64,000 nt of DNA from JBCBKU01 sp038521345 (lineage in GTDB: Bacteria > Pseudomonadota > Alphaproteobacteria > Rhodobacterales > Rhodobacteraceae). Location: contig JBCBKU010000008.1 of NCBI GenBank assembly GCA_038521345.1, positions 42,528 through 106,527 of the forward strand, given 5' to 3'. The stretch's first letter is position 1; each line of letters begins with the position of its first letter. Made by a program: the position numbers and the translations under genes. This document shows, one piece after another, positions 25,106 to 33,381 of this stretch. The notes beneath the pieces are model-generated. The model was given only the letters and a program-made list of their open reading frames with translations, searched no databases and was not told the DNA's origin.

Positions 25106-26295
25106 CGGATCACGCTCCACTGAACGAGGGTGCGGGATGCCGTCCAGCCGCGTCCGGGGCCAAGGGGGGCCGCCTCGGCAAGGTCGATTTTCAGAAGGCG
25201 TCCGCCCAGACCCGCGTGTCGTTCGGCCACAAGCGCCTGCGTTTCCAGCGTCACCGCATTCGTGACGACCCGCGTGCCCGGCGCGACGCGCCGCCAGAGC
25301 CGGTCGAACAGCGCGGCATCGGCACCGCCGCCCACAAAGACCGCCGCAGGGTCGGGGAGTTCTGCCAACGCATCAAGGCTCTTGCCGTGATGCACCGAGA
25401 CTCGTGGGGCAAGGCCATATGCGGTCGCGTTGGCCCGGATGTTGGCGGCGCGATCTTCGCTTTGTTCCACGGCGATGGCCTCGGCCCCCGGGGCGGCGAG
25501 GCACCATTCAACGGAGACCGAGCCAGACCCGGCGCCGAGATCCCAAAGCCGCTCGCCCGCCCTTGGCGCCAGTGCCGCAAGCGTCAGTGCCCGGACCGGA
25601 GCCTTGGTGATCTGGCCGTCATGGCGAAACGCTGCGTCCTCGCGGCCGGCTGCGGTTGAAAGCGCCGCCTCGGTCGGTCCTTGAAGCTCGACCGCGGCGG
25701 CCACCGGTATGCGAATTTCGGCCATCTCCAGCGTATCGGCGCGGTGATGCGTAATCCGCTCGCGCGGCCCACCCAGCGCTTCAAGCAGATAGAGTGCCGA
25801 GGTCCCGAACCCGGCCGCGGTCAGCCAGCGGGCCAGCTCGGCCGGCGCGGCTTCGTCCCGCAAGAGCACGAGCGCCCGCCGCCCGTCGGCCAGATAAGGT
25901 CGCAAACCCTCATAAGGCGCTGCATGGCACCCGAAGGCGCGCAGGCCCTGTTGAGACCAGCCGAGCCGTGCCGCGGCCAGTGCAAGGGTGGATGGTGCGG
26001 GATAGGCCCGCCATTCCCGAGGCGGCACCGCATCGGCGAGTGCGGTGCCCACGCCGAACCAGAACGGATCGCCCGAGGCCAGCACGGCGGTCGGACGACC
26101 GCTTTGGTCGAGTACCGGCGCGATCGAGAAAGGAAGCGGCCAGGGAATGCCGCGCGCCTCGACATTCGCCAGCGCGAGGTGCCGCGGACCGCCGATGACC
26201 ACCTCTGCGCTGTCCAGCGCATTTCGGCTTGCCTCGCCCATGCCGGCAAGGCCATCTTCCCCGATGCCGATGATGGACAACCAGCGATCAGACAT
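25102..26295 (-). CDS. cobL: Precorrin-6B C5,15-methyltransferase (decarboxylating) CobL
   Basis: A 397-aa fusion of a CbiE-like methylase (about 1-200; starts [14 protein letters not shown]) and a CbiT-like methylase/decarboxylase (about 215-397) with SAM motif [15 protein letters not shown] and VFVGGGAD. It methylates C-5 and C-15 and removes the C-12 acetate carboxyl (EC 2.1.1.132). The ATG at 26295 abuts head-to-head with cobK so that the two start codons share the tetranucleotide CATG (26293-26296). Neither has a clear ribosome site. Confidence 0.92.
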   Translation of the reverse strand: MSDRWLSIIGIGEDGLAGMGEASRNALDSAEVVIGGPRHLALANVEARGIPWPLPFSIAPVLDQSGRPTAVLASGDPFWFGVGTALADAVPPREWRAYPAPSTLALAAARLGWSQQGLRAFGCHAAPYEGLRPYLADGRRALVLLRDEAAPAELARWLTAAGFGTSALYLLEALGGPRERITHHRADTLEMAEIRIPVAAAVELQGPTEAALSTAAGREDAAFRHDGQITKAPVRALTLAALAPRAGERLWDLGAGSGSVSVEWCLAAPGAEAIAVEQSEDRAANIRANATAYGLAPRVSVHHGKSLDALAELPDPAAVFVGGGADAALFDRLWRRVAPGTRVVTNAVTLETQALVAERHAGLGGRLLKIDLAEAAPLGPGRGWTASRTLVQWSVIR

Positions 26296-27064
26296 GCGCG
26301 TTCTCGTTCTGGGCGGAACGCGCGAAGCCACCCGGCTTGCCGATGCGCTCGGGCAGGCCGGGGTGCCGGCAATATTCTCGTACGCAGGCCGGATCGAGGC
26401 GGTCCGAGCGCAGGCCGTTCCTCATCGGGTCGGCGGGTTCGGCGGCTCCGCGGGTTTGGCCGCGTTCCTCCGGACTGAACGGATCAGCCACGTGGTGGAT
26501 GCGACGCATCCGTTTGCGGCGACGATCAAGGCCAATGCCGTCCGTGCGGCCGCCTCTGCAGGTGCCTGGCATCTGGCACTTCTCCGGCCACCGTGGCGCG
26601 CAGGCACCGGAGATCGATGGACGCGTGTTCCGGACCTTGCCGCCGCACCCGCGGCACTTCCCGAAGATCCATGCACGGTTTTTCTCGGGATCGGACGGCA
26701 GGGGGTCGAAGCCTTCGCCGACCGGCCCGCGCACCGGTACCTCCTGCGCTTCGTGGATCCGCCGGACCGCCCTCTGTGCCTGCCGAACCACCGGCTGCTT
26801 ATCGGACGTCCACCATTTTCCGAAGCCGACGAGACCGCGCTTTTCCGGCGCGAGAAGGTCTCCGTGATCGTCGCCAAGGACGCAGGCGGGTCCGGGGGGA
26901 TGGCCAAGCTGGGTGCGGCTCGCGCGCTTGGGCTGCCGGTGCTTCTGATCGACCGGCCGCCTCCGCCGGATGCAAAGACCGTGCCCCGGGTCGAGGATGC
27001 CTTGGCGTGGCTCGGCCTCGCCCCAAAACCGGGTGCGGATCACGACGCCGACCTCGGCGTGTAG
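26294..27064 (+). CDS. cobK: Precorrin-6A reductase CobK
   Basis: A 256-aa NADPH-dependent reductase (EC 1.3.1.54). The N-terminal RVLVLGGTREATRLADAL, VVDATHPFAATIKANA in the middle and VIVAKDAGGSGGMAKLGAA near the end are CobK signatures. It is the only gene of the cob block between 21.3 and 34.8 kb on the plus strand. Its start shares CATG with the cobL start and its 3' end overlaps convergent cobJ by 25 nt, so every base of it is antisense to, or abuts, the surrounding operon. Its promoter would have to lie within cobL. Confidence 0.92.
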   Translation: MRVLVLGGTREATRLADALGQAGVPAIFSYAGRIEAVRAQAVPHRVGGFGGSAGLAAFLRTERISHVVDATHPFAATIKANAVRAAASAGAWHLALLRPPWRAGTGDRWTRVPDLAAAPAALPEDPCTVFLGIGRQGVEAFADRPAHRYLLRFVDPPDRPLCLPNHRLLIGRPPFSEADETALFRREKVSVIVAKDAGGSGGMAKLGAARALGLPVLLIDRPPPPDAKTVPRVEDALAWLGLAPKPGADHDADLGV

Positions 27065-27774
27065 ATCCAGCCGCCCACCGCCCGGGTGGTCGAGGATCCG
27101 AGGATCACCATGGTCCGCATGTCGGCCATATCCGGCTTGGCGGTGCCAAGCGTCTCGATCCGCAGATGTTCCTCTTCGCTCGACACGGCCCGCGCAAAGG
27201 CGATGATCCGGTCGTCCCCGCATGTTTCGCGGAGAACCTCAAGTGTCCGGACAAAGCCGTCGGGCCGGGCCTTTGATCTTGGGTTGTAGAAGGCCATGGC
27301 AAAATCGGCCTCGGCGGCCAGGCGCAACCGCCGCTCGATCAGGGCCCAGGGCTTGAGGTTGTCCGAGAGATTGATCGCACAGAAATCGTGGCCGAGGGGA
27401 GCACCCAGACGGGCTGCGGCGGCGAGCATGGCGGTGATCCCCGGCAGAACCCGGATGTCAGTCGGCGCCGGTGGTGGCGCGGTCTCAAGCGCCTCGAAGA
27501 GCGCCGCCGCCATGGCAAACACGCCGGGATCGCCAGACGACACAAGGGCCACTGTTCCGCCGTCGCGGGCCAATTTCAGGGCGTCGGAAGCCCGGGCGAT
27601 CTCTTCGCGGTTGTCGGACACATGGCGTCGCAATCCCGGGCGCTCGGGCACGCGCGCCACATAAGGTCCGTACCCGACAAGGTCGGTCGCCTCGGCCAGT
27701 GCCGCCGTCGTTTCGGCCGTCCAGAGGCCGGGATCGCCGGGGCCAAGGCCCACCACGTCGACGCGCCCGGTCAT
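27040..27774 (-). CDS. cobJ: Precorrin-3B C17-methyltransferase CobJ
   Basis: A 244-aa SAM-dependent methylase that methylates C-17 with ring contraction (EC 2.1.1.131). Motifs VDVVGLGPGDPGLWTAET, VGYGPYVARV, VSSGDPGVFAMAAA and FYNPRSKARP are typical of CobJ/CbiH. The start overlaps the stop of cobI by 4 nt (ATGA), and the 3' end overlaps cobK on the other strand. Confidence 0.93.
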   Translation of the reverse strand: MTGRVDVVGLGPGDPGLWTAETTAALAEATDLVGYGPYVARVPERPGLRRHVSDNREEIARASDALKLARDGGTVALVSSGDPGVFAMAAALFEALETAPPPAPTDIRVLPGITAMLAAAARLGAPLGHDFCAINLSDNLKPWALIERRLRLAAEADFAMAFYNPRSKARPDGFVRTLEVLRETCGDDRIIAFARAVSSEEEHLRIETLGTAKPDMADMRTMVILGSSTTRAVGGWIYTPRSAS

Positions 27775-28502
27775 GGCCGCCGCCCGGATCCGTGCAGCAG
27801 CACGATCGAGAAATAGGGAACCGGTCCTTCGACCTCGGTCAGCGGCCGCACCCGTTCATCTTTCATTGTCCCGCATTCCACCATCACCGCATCGTCGAGC
27901 CGGCCGGCTTGCGCAAGTGCCCGTCTCAGTTTGGGCAGGTTCCGACCGATCTTCATCACGACCAGTGCGTCGGCCGAGCGGACATGGCGCAGGATTTCGT
28001 CCTCGGGAAGGGTCGCCATCACGATCGTGAGCACGTCGTCGCCCCACGTCATAGGGCGGCCCGCCGCCGTCCAGCACCCGGACATGCCGGTGATGCCCGG
28101 AACGATTGACACCGGGATGCCACGTGCTTCAAGACGGGTCTGCAAGTGCATGAAGGATCCGAAGAAAAGCGGATCACCCTCGCACAACACGACGACGTCT
28201 TCGGTGGTCGTGATCTCGGCCAGCCGGTCGGTCCATGCGTCGTAGAAGCCCGCAAGGATCCGGTTGTACTCGGGATCGTCAACGGGGATTTCGGTGGTCA
28301 CCGGGTATTCCATCGCATGTTCCGTGGCGGTCTCGGGGATCATCCCATCGACCAGCGTCCGCGCGCGGCCCGGCCGCCCGGCCTTGCGGAAATAGGCCAC
28401 GTGGTGCGCACCACGGATCAGGCGGTCGGCCCGGACACTCATAAGGTCCGGATCACCGGGCCCGAGGCCCACACAGATGATGCGCCCGCCCACCGGCCTC
28501 AC
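27771..28502 (-). CDS. cobI: Precorrin-2 C20-methyltransferase CobI
   Basis: A 243-aa methylase converting precorrin-2 to precorrin-3A (EC 2.1.1.130). IICVGLGPGDPDLMSVRAD, VVLCEGDPLFFGSFMHL and VPGITGMSGCW identify the CobI/CbiL family. The GTG at 28502 forms a GTGA overlap with the cobH stop, so the longer open frame upstream is rejected. Its product is the substrate expected for the CobG monooxygenase, which is unusual in this window. Confidence 0.92.
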   Translation of the reverse strand: MRPVGGRIICVGLGPGDPDLMSVRADRLIRGAHHVAYFRKAGRPGRARTLVDGMIPETATEHAMEYPVTTEIPVDDPEYNRILAGFYDAWTDRLAEITTTEDVVVLCEGDPLFFGSFMHLQTRLEARGIPVSIVPGITGMSGCWTAAGRPMTWGDDVLTIVMATLPEDEILRHVRSADALVVMKIGRNLPKLRRALAQAGRLDDAVMVECGTMKDERVRPLTEVEGPVPYFSIVLLHGSGRRP

Positions 28503-29128
28503 TCCGCGCGGCTCGCCAGGGCATTGACCGCGGCGACGGTAATGGCAGAACCACCAAGCCGGCCCATAACGCTCAGTGCCGGGACCGGAACGTCCGCCAT
28601 CAGGGCCGCCTTGGATTCGGCGGCGCCCACGAACCCCACCGGACATCCGATGATGGCAGCGGGGCGCGGACAGCCGGGGTCCTCGAGCATGTTCAGCAGA
28701 TGGAACAGAGCCGTCGGCGCATTGCCGATTGCCACGATCGCGCCCGCGAGGTCGGGCCGCCAAAGCTCAAGCGCCGCTGCCGAGCGTGTCGTCCCGAGAT
28801 GGCCGGCCAGCGGCGCCGTTCGCGGGTCCCGGAGCGTGCAGATCACCCGGTTCTCGGCGGGCAGGCGGGTGCGTGTGACGCCCTCGGATACCATATGTGC
28901 GTCGCAGAGGATTGGTGCGCCATCGGCAAGTGCGGTGCGTGCGGTGCGTGCCATGCCCGGTGAGAACCGAACGTCGCGCTCCAGACCCACAAGACCCGCC
29001 GCATGTATCATCCGAACGACGACGGGTTCTTCGTCGGCATCGAATGTCCCGAGTGCGGCCTCGGCCCGGATGGTTGCGAAGCTTTCGGCATAGATGGCCG
29101 CGCCGTCGGTTTCGTACGCATAGGGCAT
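28499..29128 (-). CDS. cobH: Precorrin-8X methylmutase CobH
   Basis: A 209-aa isomerase that moves the C-11 methyl group to C-12, giving hydrogenobyrinic acid (EC 5.4.99.61). The catalytic His is seen as His42 in VVRMIHAAGLVGL, and the C-terminal APTALFHLL and IIGCPVGFVGAAESK are family signatures. The ATG at 29128 overlaps the cobG TGA as TGATG; an in-frame TTG one codon earlier is possible. Confidence 0.94.
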   Translation of the reverse strand: MPYAYETDGAAIYAESFATIRAEAALGTFDADEEPVVVRMIHAAGLVGLERDVRFSPGMARTARTALADGAPILCDAHMVSEGVTRTRLPAENRVICTLRDPRTAPLAGHLGTTRSAAALELWRPDLAGAIVAIGNAPTALFHLLNMLEDPGCPRPAAIIGCPVGFVGAAESKAALMADVPVPALSVMGRLGGSAITVAAVNALASRAE

Positions 29129-30081
29129 CAAAGAGGATCCGATCCTGTGGGTGCATCCGCAGCGACCGGTGCGCGCGCGGCGACCTGGACGGGGTCAGCG
29201 GCCTCGACAACCAAGGCGCGCCAAGGCGTCAGGCGAAGGGCGCCATTTGCGGCAAAACCGGCCAGCGCTTCGGCATCGAAATGGTCATGATCCGGTCGCA
29301 CAAGGCGGCCCGGACCGAACGGACCTTCGGCGGGCCCCTCAGGCGCGCGGGGCGCCGGGCGGGTGGCCGACGGGTCGTGCGGAACACGGGTATCTGCGCG
29401 CAGTGGCCCGGTGGTCCAATCCATGCGCCCGGGCTCAAAGCAGGGTCGCAGGCCGGTGGCGTCAAGGTGCCGCGCCATGCGTGTGGCCGCGACGCCATCC
29501 GTGGCCAGAAACCACAGGGCAAGCGCGATGGCGGCGGAGACTGCCTGCCGCCCGGTCGAGATCCCCGTCGACGCCTCGTTTGCATGATCCGTGGGCCAGA
29601 CCCGCCACACGGCCCCCGTCCTGCGCAGCCGTACGTCCCCCGGCACGTCATCGAGCGGGCAAAGCTCGTGATCCACCACAAAGCCGAACTTGGCGGGCAG
29701 CTCTTCCAGTTCCGGCGCCGCCAGTGCCGCGTCGAGGGTGCGCGCAACCTCTTCCAGTGGCCCGTCCGCTGCCCAATCGGGGGCGAGGATCACGTTGCGC
29801 CGCGCCTCGTGGCCGGGATCGGGGCGCGCGAGCCCCGCATCAAGAAGTTCCGTAAGGGCGTGGCCGTGCCCGGTTGTGTCAAAGCCGCGAAGTTGGAGAT
29901 TCGCCCGGTTCGTCAACTCGATCCGCCCGGAGCCATAACGGCGCGCCAGGCCGGCAAGAAGCTCTGCTTCCCTGCACGACAGCCGCCCAAGCGGTGGCTT
30001 GACCCGAAGAAGCAGACCGTCATCCGCCGCCATCGGGCGATGAGCCGAGGGACACCATCCGTAAGGCGTCGTCTTGGTCAT
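29128..30081 (-). CDS. cobG: CobG-like precorrin-3B synthase, lacking the iron-sulfur half
   Basis: A 317-aa protein with a nitrite/sulfite-reductase ferredoxin-like fold, matching the first two thirds of CobG: YGWCPSAHRPM, GLLLRVKPPLGRLS, IELTNRANLQLRGF and, near the end, ALRLTPWRALVV. Characterised CobG is about 460 aa and continues with two cysteine-pair motifs (ACPGAPAC-like and SGCAKGC-like) that bind the [4Fe-4S] cluster. Here the frame stops about 25 residues after TPWRALVV, with no CxxxC pair anywhere; the four cysteines are scattered. cobH begins at the stop codon (TGATG), so no remnant is left. The ATGA overlap with cobN and clean frame argue for a maintained gene, but precorrin-3B synthase activity is doubtful. 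Confidence 0.78.
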   Translation of the reverse strand: MTKTTPYGWCPSAHRPMAADDGLLLRVKPPLGRLSCREAELLAGLARRYGSGRIELTNRANLQLRGFDTTGHGHALTELLDAGLARPDPGHEARRNVILAPDWAADGPLEEVARTLDAALAAPELEELPAKFGFVVDHELCPLDDVPGDVRLRRTGAVWRVWPTDHANEASTGISTGRQAVSAAIALALWFLATDGVAATRMARHLDATGLRPCFEPGRMDWTTGPLRADTRVPHDPSATRPAPRAPEGPAEGPFGPGRLVRPDHDHFDAEALAGFAANGALRLTPWRALVVEAADPVQVAARAPVAADAPTGSDPL

Positions 30082-33000
30082 CGCTCGGCCTCTTCGCTCT
30101 GCGCCACCGAGTTGCGGCGTGTGGTCCAGAACCCGGCCTCGGCAAGGGCCGCAAATCGCGCCTCGAGATGGGCGAGGGCGCCGGGGTTCTCGCGAGCGAG
30201 GAACGCGACGACCTCGGGCCTGCCAAGGGTTGCGGCATGGTAGAGATCGAAAAGATGCGACGGGACCGCGCGCGCCAAATGCGCGAAGGCGGCCATGTGA
30301 TCCAACGTCGCCGTGATCTCGGCAGCTCCTCGGAACCCGTGGCGCATCATCCCGTCGGCCCAAGCCGGATTTGCTGCCCGGGCGCGGACGGTGCGGGCGA
30401 TCTCTTCGCTCAGGGTTCGGGTGCGCGGATCGCCGATGCGGGTCACGTCGAGGTGATACAGCGCCGGCTGATCGGTGCCGAGTGCGGCGCGCGCGGCGGC
30501 AAATCCGCCTTCGTGGCTGGCATAGTCGCTGGCCATCAGGAGATCGGTTTCGGGCAGATCCTGTACATGAACGAAAGCATCGGCGGCCATCACCCGAGCC
30601 TCAAGACCCGCGCGGTCCGCTTGCAGGGCCCCCTTGGCGTCCATCGCCCAGGCAGAGGCGGCCAGCCATGCCTCGCCGGCGGCTTCGCGCGCGGCGGCGT
30701 CGAAGGTTTCAAGGTGCTGGCCCATCGCAAGCCCGTAGAGCCCGGGCTTTGGCCCGAAGACACGCGGCGCGCGCGCGGCGTAGGGGTTCAGATCCGGATC
30801 CTCGTCGCGGTCCGCCAGCGCGGCGGCCAATGCGTCAAAAAGGCCGCCGAGGCCCGGAAAGACGTCGCGAAAGAGCCCCGATATGCGAAGGGTCACGTCA
30901 ATCCGCGGCCGGTCGAGCAGGGCGAGCGGCAAAATCTCAAAGCCAGAGACCCGTTCCGATCCCGCGTCCCATTTTGGCGCGGCACCGGCCAGATGCAGGG
31001 CCATTGCGAATTCTTCCCCGGCCGTGCGCATCGTCGCCGAGCCCCAGAGATCCACGATCACACCCCGTGGCCACTCGCCCTGATCCTGCAGGTGGCGCCG
31101 GATCAGGTCTTCGGCCATGCGCACGCCCTCGGCATGGGCCGTCCGCGTGGGCACCGATCTGGGGTCGGTGGTAAAGAGGTTGCGCCCGGTGGGGAGCACG
31201 TCGGAGCGGCCCCGATGCGGCGATCCCGACGGTCCGGCCTCGACCCGCTGGCCTGCCAGCGCGCGGGCAAGCCCGTCGCGTTCCGACGCCCCGTGCGGAC
31301 CCGTCCCGTAGACATGCAGTCCGTCGCCGAACCGGCTTTCTTTCAGGTCGCATACGAACCGGTCGATCCGCGGGATCGCCTCGGCGGCGCAGGCCTCGGG
31401 TGCGAGGCCGAGATCCGCCTCGACACCGCGCGCCGCCGCTTCTTCACGGATGGCCCCGATCAGGCGGTCGCGCCGGGCCGGGTCGAGCCCGTCTGCCGTT
31501 CCGTACTCATCGAGCAGTGCTTCGAGCGTCGTCAGGTGTTCCGGTGTTTCCGAGGCCTTCAGCGGCGGCGGCACATGGCCAAGGGTAACCGCCCCGATCC
31601 GACGCTTGGCCTGCGCAGCCTCGCCGGGATCGTTGACGATGAAGGGATAAAGGACCGGCGTAGGACCAAGAAGCGCCTCCGGCCAGCACGTGTCCGAGAG
31701 CGCCACGGCCTTTCCTGGCAGCCATTCCAGGGTCCCATGGGCGCCCACATGGAGCAGCGCGTCAAGCGCATGTTGCCGAAGCCAAAGGTAAAACGCCACG
31801 TATCCGTGGCGCGGTGTGCGCGCCAGATCATGGTAGCTGTCGTCACGGTCCTCAAGATCCCCGCGCTCGGGTTGAAGCGCGACCAGCGTCGTGCCGATTT
31901 TCAGCGCGCGCATGTGCATCGCGCCGCCGCGGCATGCTGGATCGTCCTCGGGCGCGCCCCAGGCCGCGAGAAGATCGGATTGCAGCGCATCCGGCAGGTG
32001 GTCGAGCGCGGCGCGGTAGTCGGTCAGCGGCCACGCGATGGTTTCGGCCATCAGGCGATTCGCGAGATCCGGGACAGGCTCGCAATCAAGGTCCACAATC
32101 ATGGATTGAGCGGATGCGAGCGCGTCGAGCCCCACCGCGTGGGCAAGGTTCCAGTCCCGTCCCGGATAGGTGGAGAGCACCACCGCCACCCGCCGTGCCT
32201 TGGCCTCTCTGGTGCCGAGGCGGTGCCATGCCACCACCTTGTCCGCAATCAGGTCGATCCGGTCCTGCGCTGCACGGTGCCCAAACCGGGAAAACTCCAA
32301 CGCGGGATCCTTGCGCCCGGGCGATTTGAAGCTGGCAACGCCCTGGAACAGCCGTCCATCGACCTCGGGCAGGACCACGTGCATCGCCAGGTCGGCGGGC
32401 GACAGTCCGCGTTCGGCCACAGCCCATTCCTTGCGCCGGTTCGTCGATAGCGCCACCTGGTGCACCGGGCATCCCGCAGCCTCCAAGGGCGAAGGCCGCC
32501 CGTCCGAGCCCTGGGCCGAGAAGGCCGTCGCATTGACAAGCGTCGCAGGACGGGTCCGGGCGAGTTCGGCGCGGATCCAATCGGCACTGGCGGGGGCCTT
32601 CAACGAGTTCGCGAACATCCCCCATGCAGTGAACCCGCGGCGTTCAAGGGTCCCCAATAGCGCATCGACGGGTGCTGTATCGGCCGAGGTCAGGTAGCTT
32701 CTGTAAAAGGTCACAACCGCCAGCGGCACGTCCGGATCCGCGTCGGGCGGCGGCGTGACGCTCCCGTTTCTGTACCAACCTGAATCGGGCACGGATTTCG
32801 GGCCTGCCACCGGCGCTGCGTAAAGCCCTGCCGCAAGGGCCAGTTGCGCCAGCGCCGCCTGCGCGGCCACCGCACCACCGGAATCGCAGAGATGGGCAAG
32901 GCGGCGAAGCGTCGACACTGGCAGGGTCGAGGCCGCGTCGAGTGCGGGGTCCTCGCGTCCATCCGCCGGCAGGACGGCCAACGCGATGCCCCGGCGCCGC

Positions 33001-33311
33001 GCCAGATCTTGCAACGAGGCCAGCCCGTAGGGCCAATAACTTTCTCCGCCGATCAGGCGCACGAGAATGCCCTTGGCTTCGCACGCGGTCTGTTCGATCC
33101 ACGTATCCACCGACAGCGGGTGTTTCAGCGCCACCAGATTGGCCAGCCGCAGCGTCGGCAACCGGCCGTCGGCGCGGTGCCAGCCCGCTGCAAGTGCCCC
33201 GAGATCGCTGTCGGAGAACGACAACGCGATCAGATCGGCCGGGGTCTGGCCCAGATCGAATGGAGTTTCGGCATCTTCGAGACCGTGGCTTTCGCGGAAG
33301 ACGATATGCAT
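30078..33311 (-). CDS. cobN: Cobaltochelatase large subunit CobN
   Basis: A 1077-aa ATP-dependent cobaltochelatase subunit, homologous to magnesium chelatase BchH/ChlH. It inserts cobalt into hydrogenobyrinic acid a,c-diamide with CobS and CobT (EC 6.6.1.2). Conserved segments include VGAHGTLEWLPGKAVALS, HVYGTGPHGASER, DLWGSATMRTAGEEFAMAL and WADGMMRHGFRGAAEI. The length is within the alphaproteobacterial range. Its start overlaps nothing: a 70-nt gap before it carries a perfect 24-bp palindrome. Partner subunits CobS and CobT are not in the window. Confidence 0.94.
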   Translation of the reverse strand: MHIVFRESHGLEDAETPFDLGQTPADLIALSFSDSDLGALAAGWHRADGRLPTLRLANLVALKHPLSVDTWIEQTACEAKGILVRLIGGESYWPYGLASLQDLARRRGIALAVLPADGREDPALDAASTLPVSTLRRLAHLCDSGGAVAAQAALAQLALAAGLYAAPVAGPKSVPDSGWYRNGSVTPPPDADPDVPLAVVTFYRSYLTSADTAPVDALLGTLERRGFTAWGMFANSLKAPASADWIRAELARTRPATLVNATAFSAQGSDGRPSPLEAAGCPVHQVALSTNRRKEWAVAERGLSPADLAMHVVLPEVDGRLFQGVASFKSPGRKDPALEFSRFGHRAAQDRIDLIADKVVAWHRLGTREAKARRVAVVLSTYPGRDWNLAHAVGLDALASAQSMIVDLDCEPVPDLANRLMAETIAWPLTDYRAALDHLPDALQSDLLAAWGAPEDDPACRGGAMHMRALKIGTTLVALQPERGDLEDRDDSYHDLARTPRHGYVAFYLWLRQHALDALLHVGAHGTLEWLPGKAVALSDTCWPEALLGPTPVLYPFIVNDPGEAAQAKRRIGAVTLGHVPPPLKASETPEHLTTLEALLDEYGTADGLDPARRDRLIGAIREEAAARGVEADLGLAPEACAAEAIPRIDRFVCDLKESRFGDGLHVYGTGPHGASERDGLARALAGQRVEAGPSGSPHRGRSDVLPTGRNLFTTDPRSVPTRTAHAEGVRMAEDLIRRHLQDQGEWPRGVIVDLWGSATMRTAGEEFAMALHLAGAAPKWDAGSERVSGFEILPLALLDRPRIDVTLRISGLFRDVFPGLGGLFDALAAALADRDEDPDLNPYAARAPRVFGPKPGLYGLAMGQHLETFDAAAREAAGEAWLAASAWAMDAKGALQADRAGLEARVMAADAFVHVQDLPETDLLMASDYASHEGGFAAARAALGTDQPALYHLDVTRIGDPRTRTLSEEIARTVRARAANPAWADGMMRHGFRGAAEITATLDHMAAFAHLARAVPSHLFDLYHAATLGRPEVVAFLARENPGALAHLEARFAALAEAGFWTTRRNSVAQSEEAER

Positions 33312-33342
33312 CAGCCAGCTCCGGACCGGCGACCGATCATCC

Positions 33343-33366
33343 TATTTATGTCGACCGACATAAATA
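33343..33366. promoter_or_regulatory. Perfect 11-2-11 AT-rich palindrome upstream of cobN
   Basis: Arms TATTTATGTCG and CGACATAAATA flank AC. It lies in the 70-nt gap between cobW and cobN, 32-55 nt before the cobN ATG. The AT content stands out from its surroundings. The size and near-12-2-12 symmetry resemble operators of ArsR/SmtB metal sensors; a Fur/Zur-type site or an RNA hairpin are alternatives. No T-tract follows, so a terminator is unlikely. Confidence 0.6.
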
Positions 33367-33381
33367 TGATCGCGTATCGGA

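Noticed and set aside
30168..32450. A 760-codon open frame on the plus strand
   Set aside because: It is wholly antisense to cobN, which carries clear chelatase motifs. Long antisense frames are common in high-GC DNA, and the product has no recognisable domain.
33343..33366. Palindrome before cobN as a rho-independent terminator of cobW
   Set aside because: No T-run follows on either strand, and the arms are AT-rich, unlike a GC-rich terminator stem.
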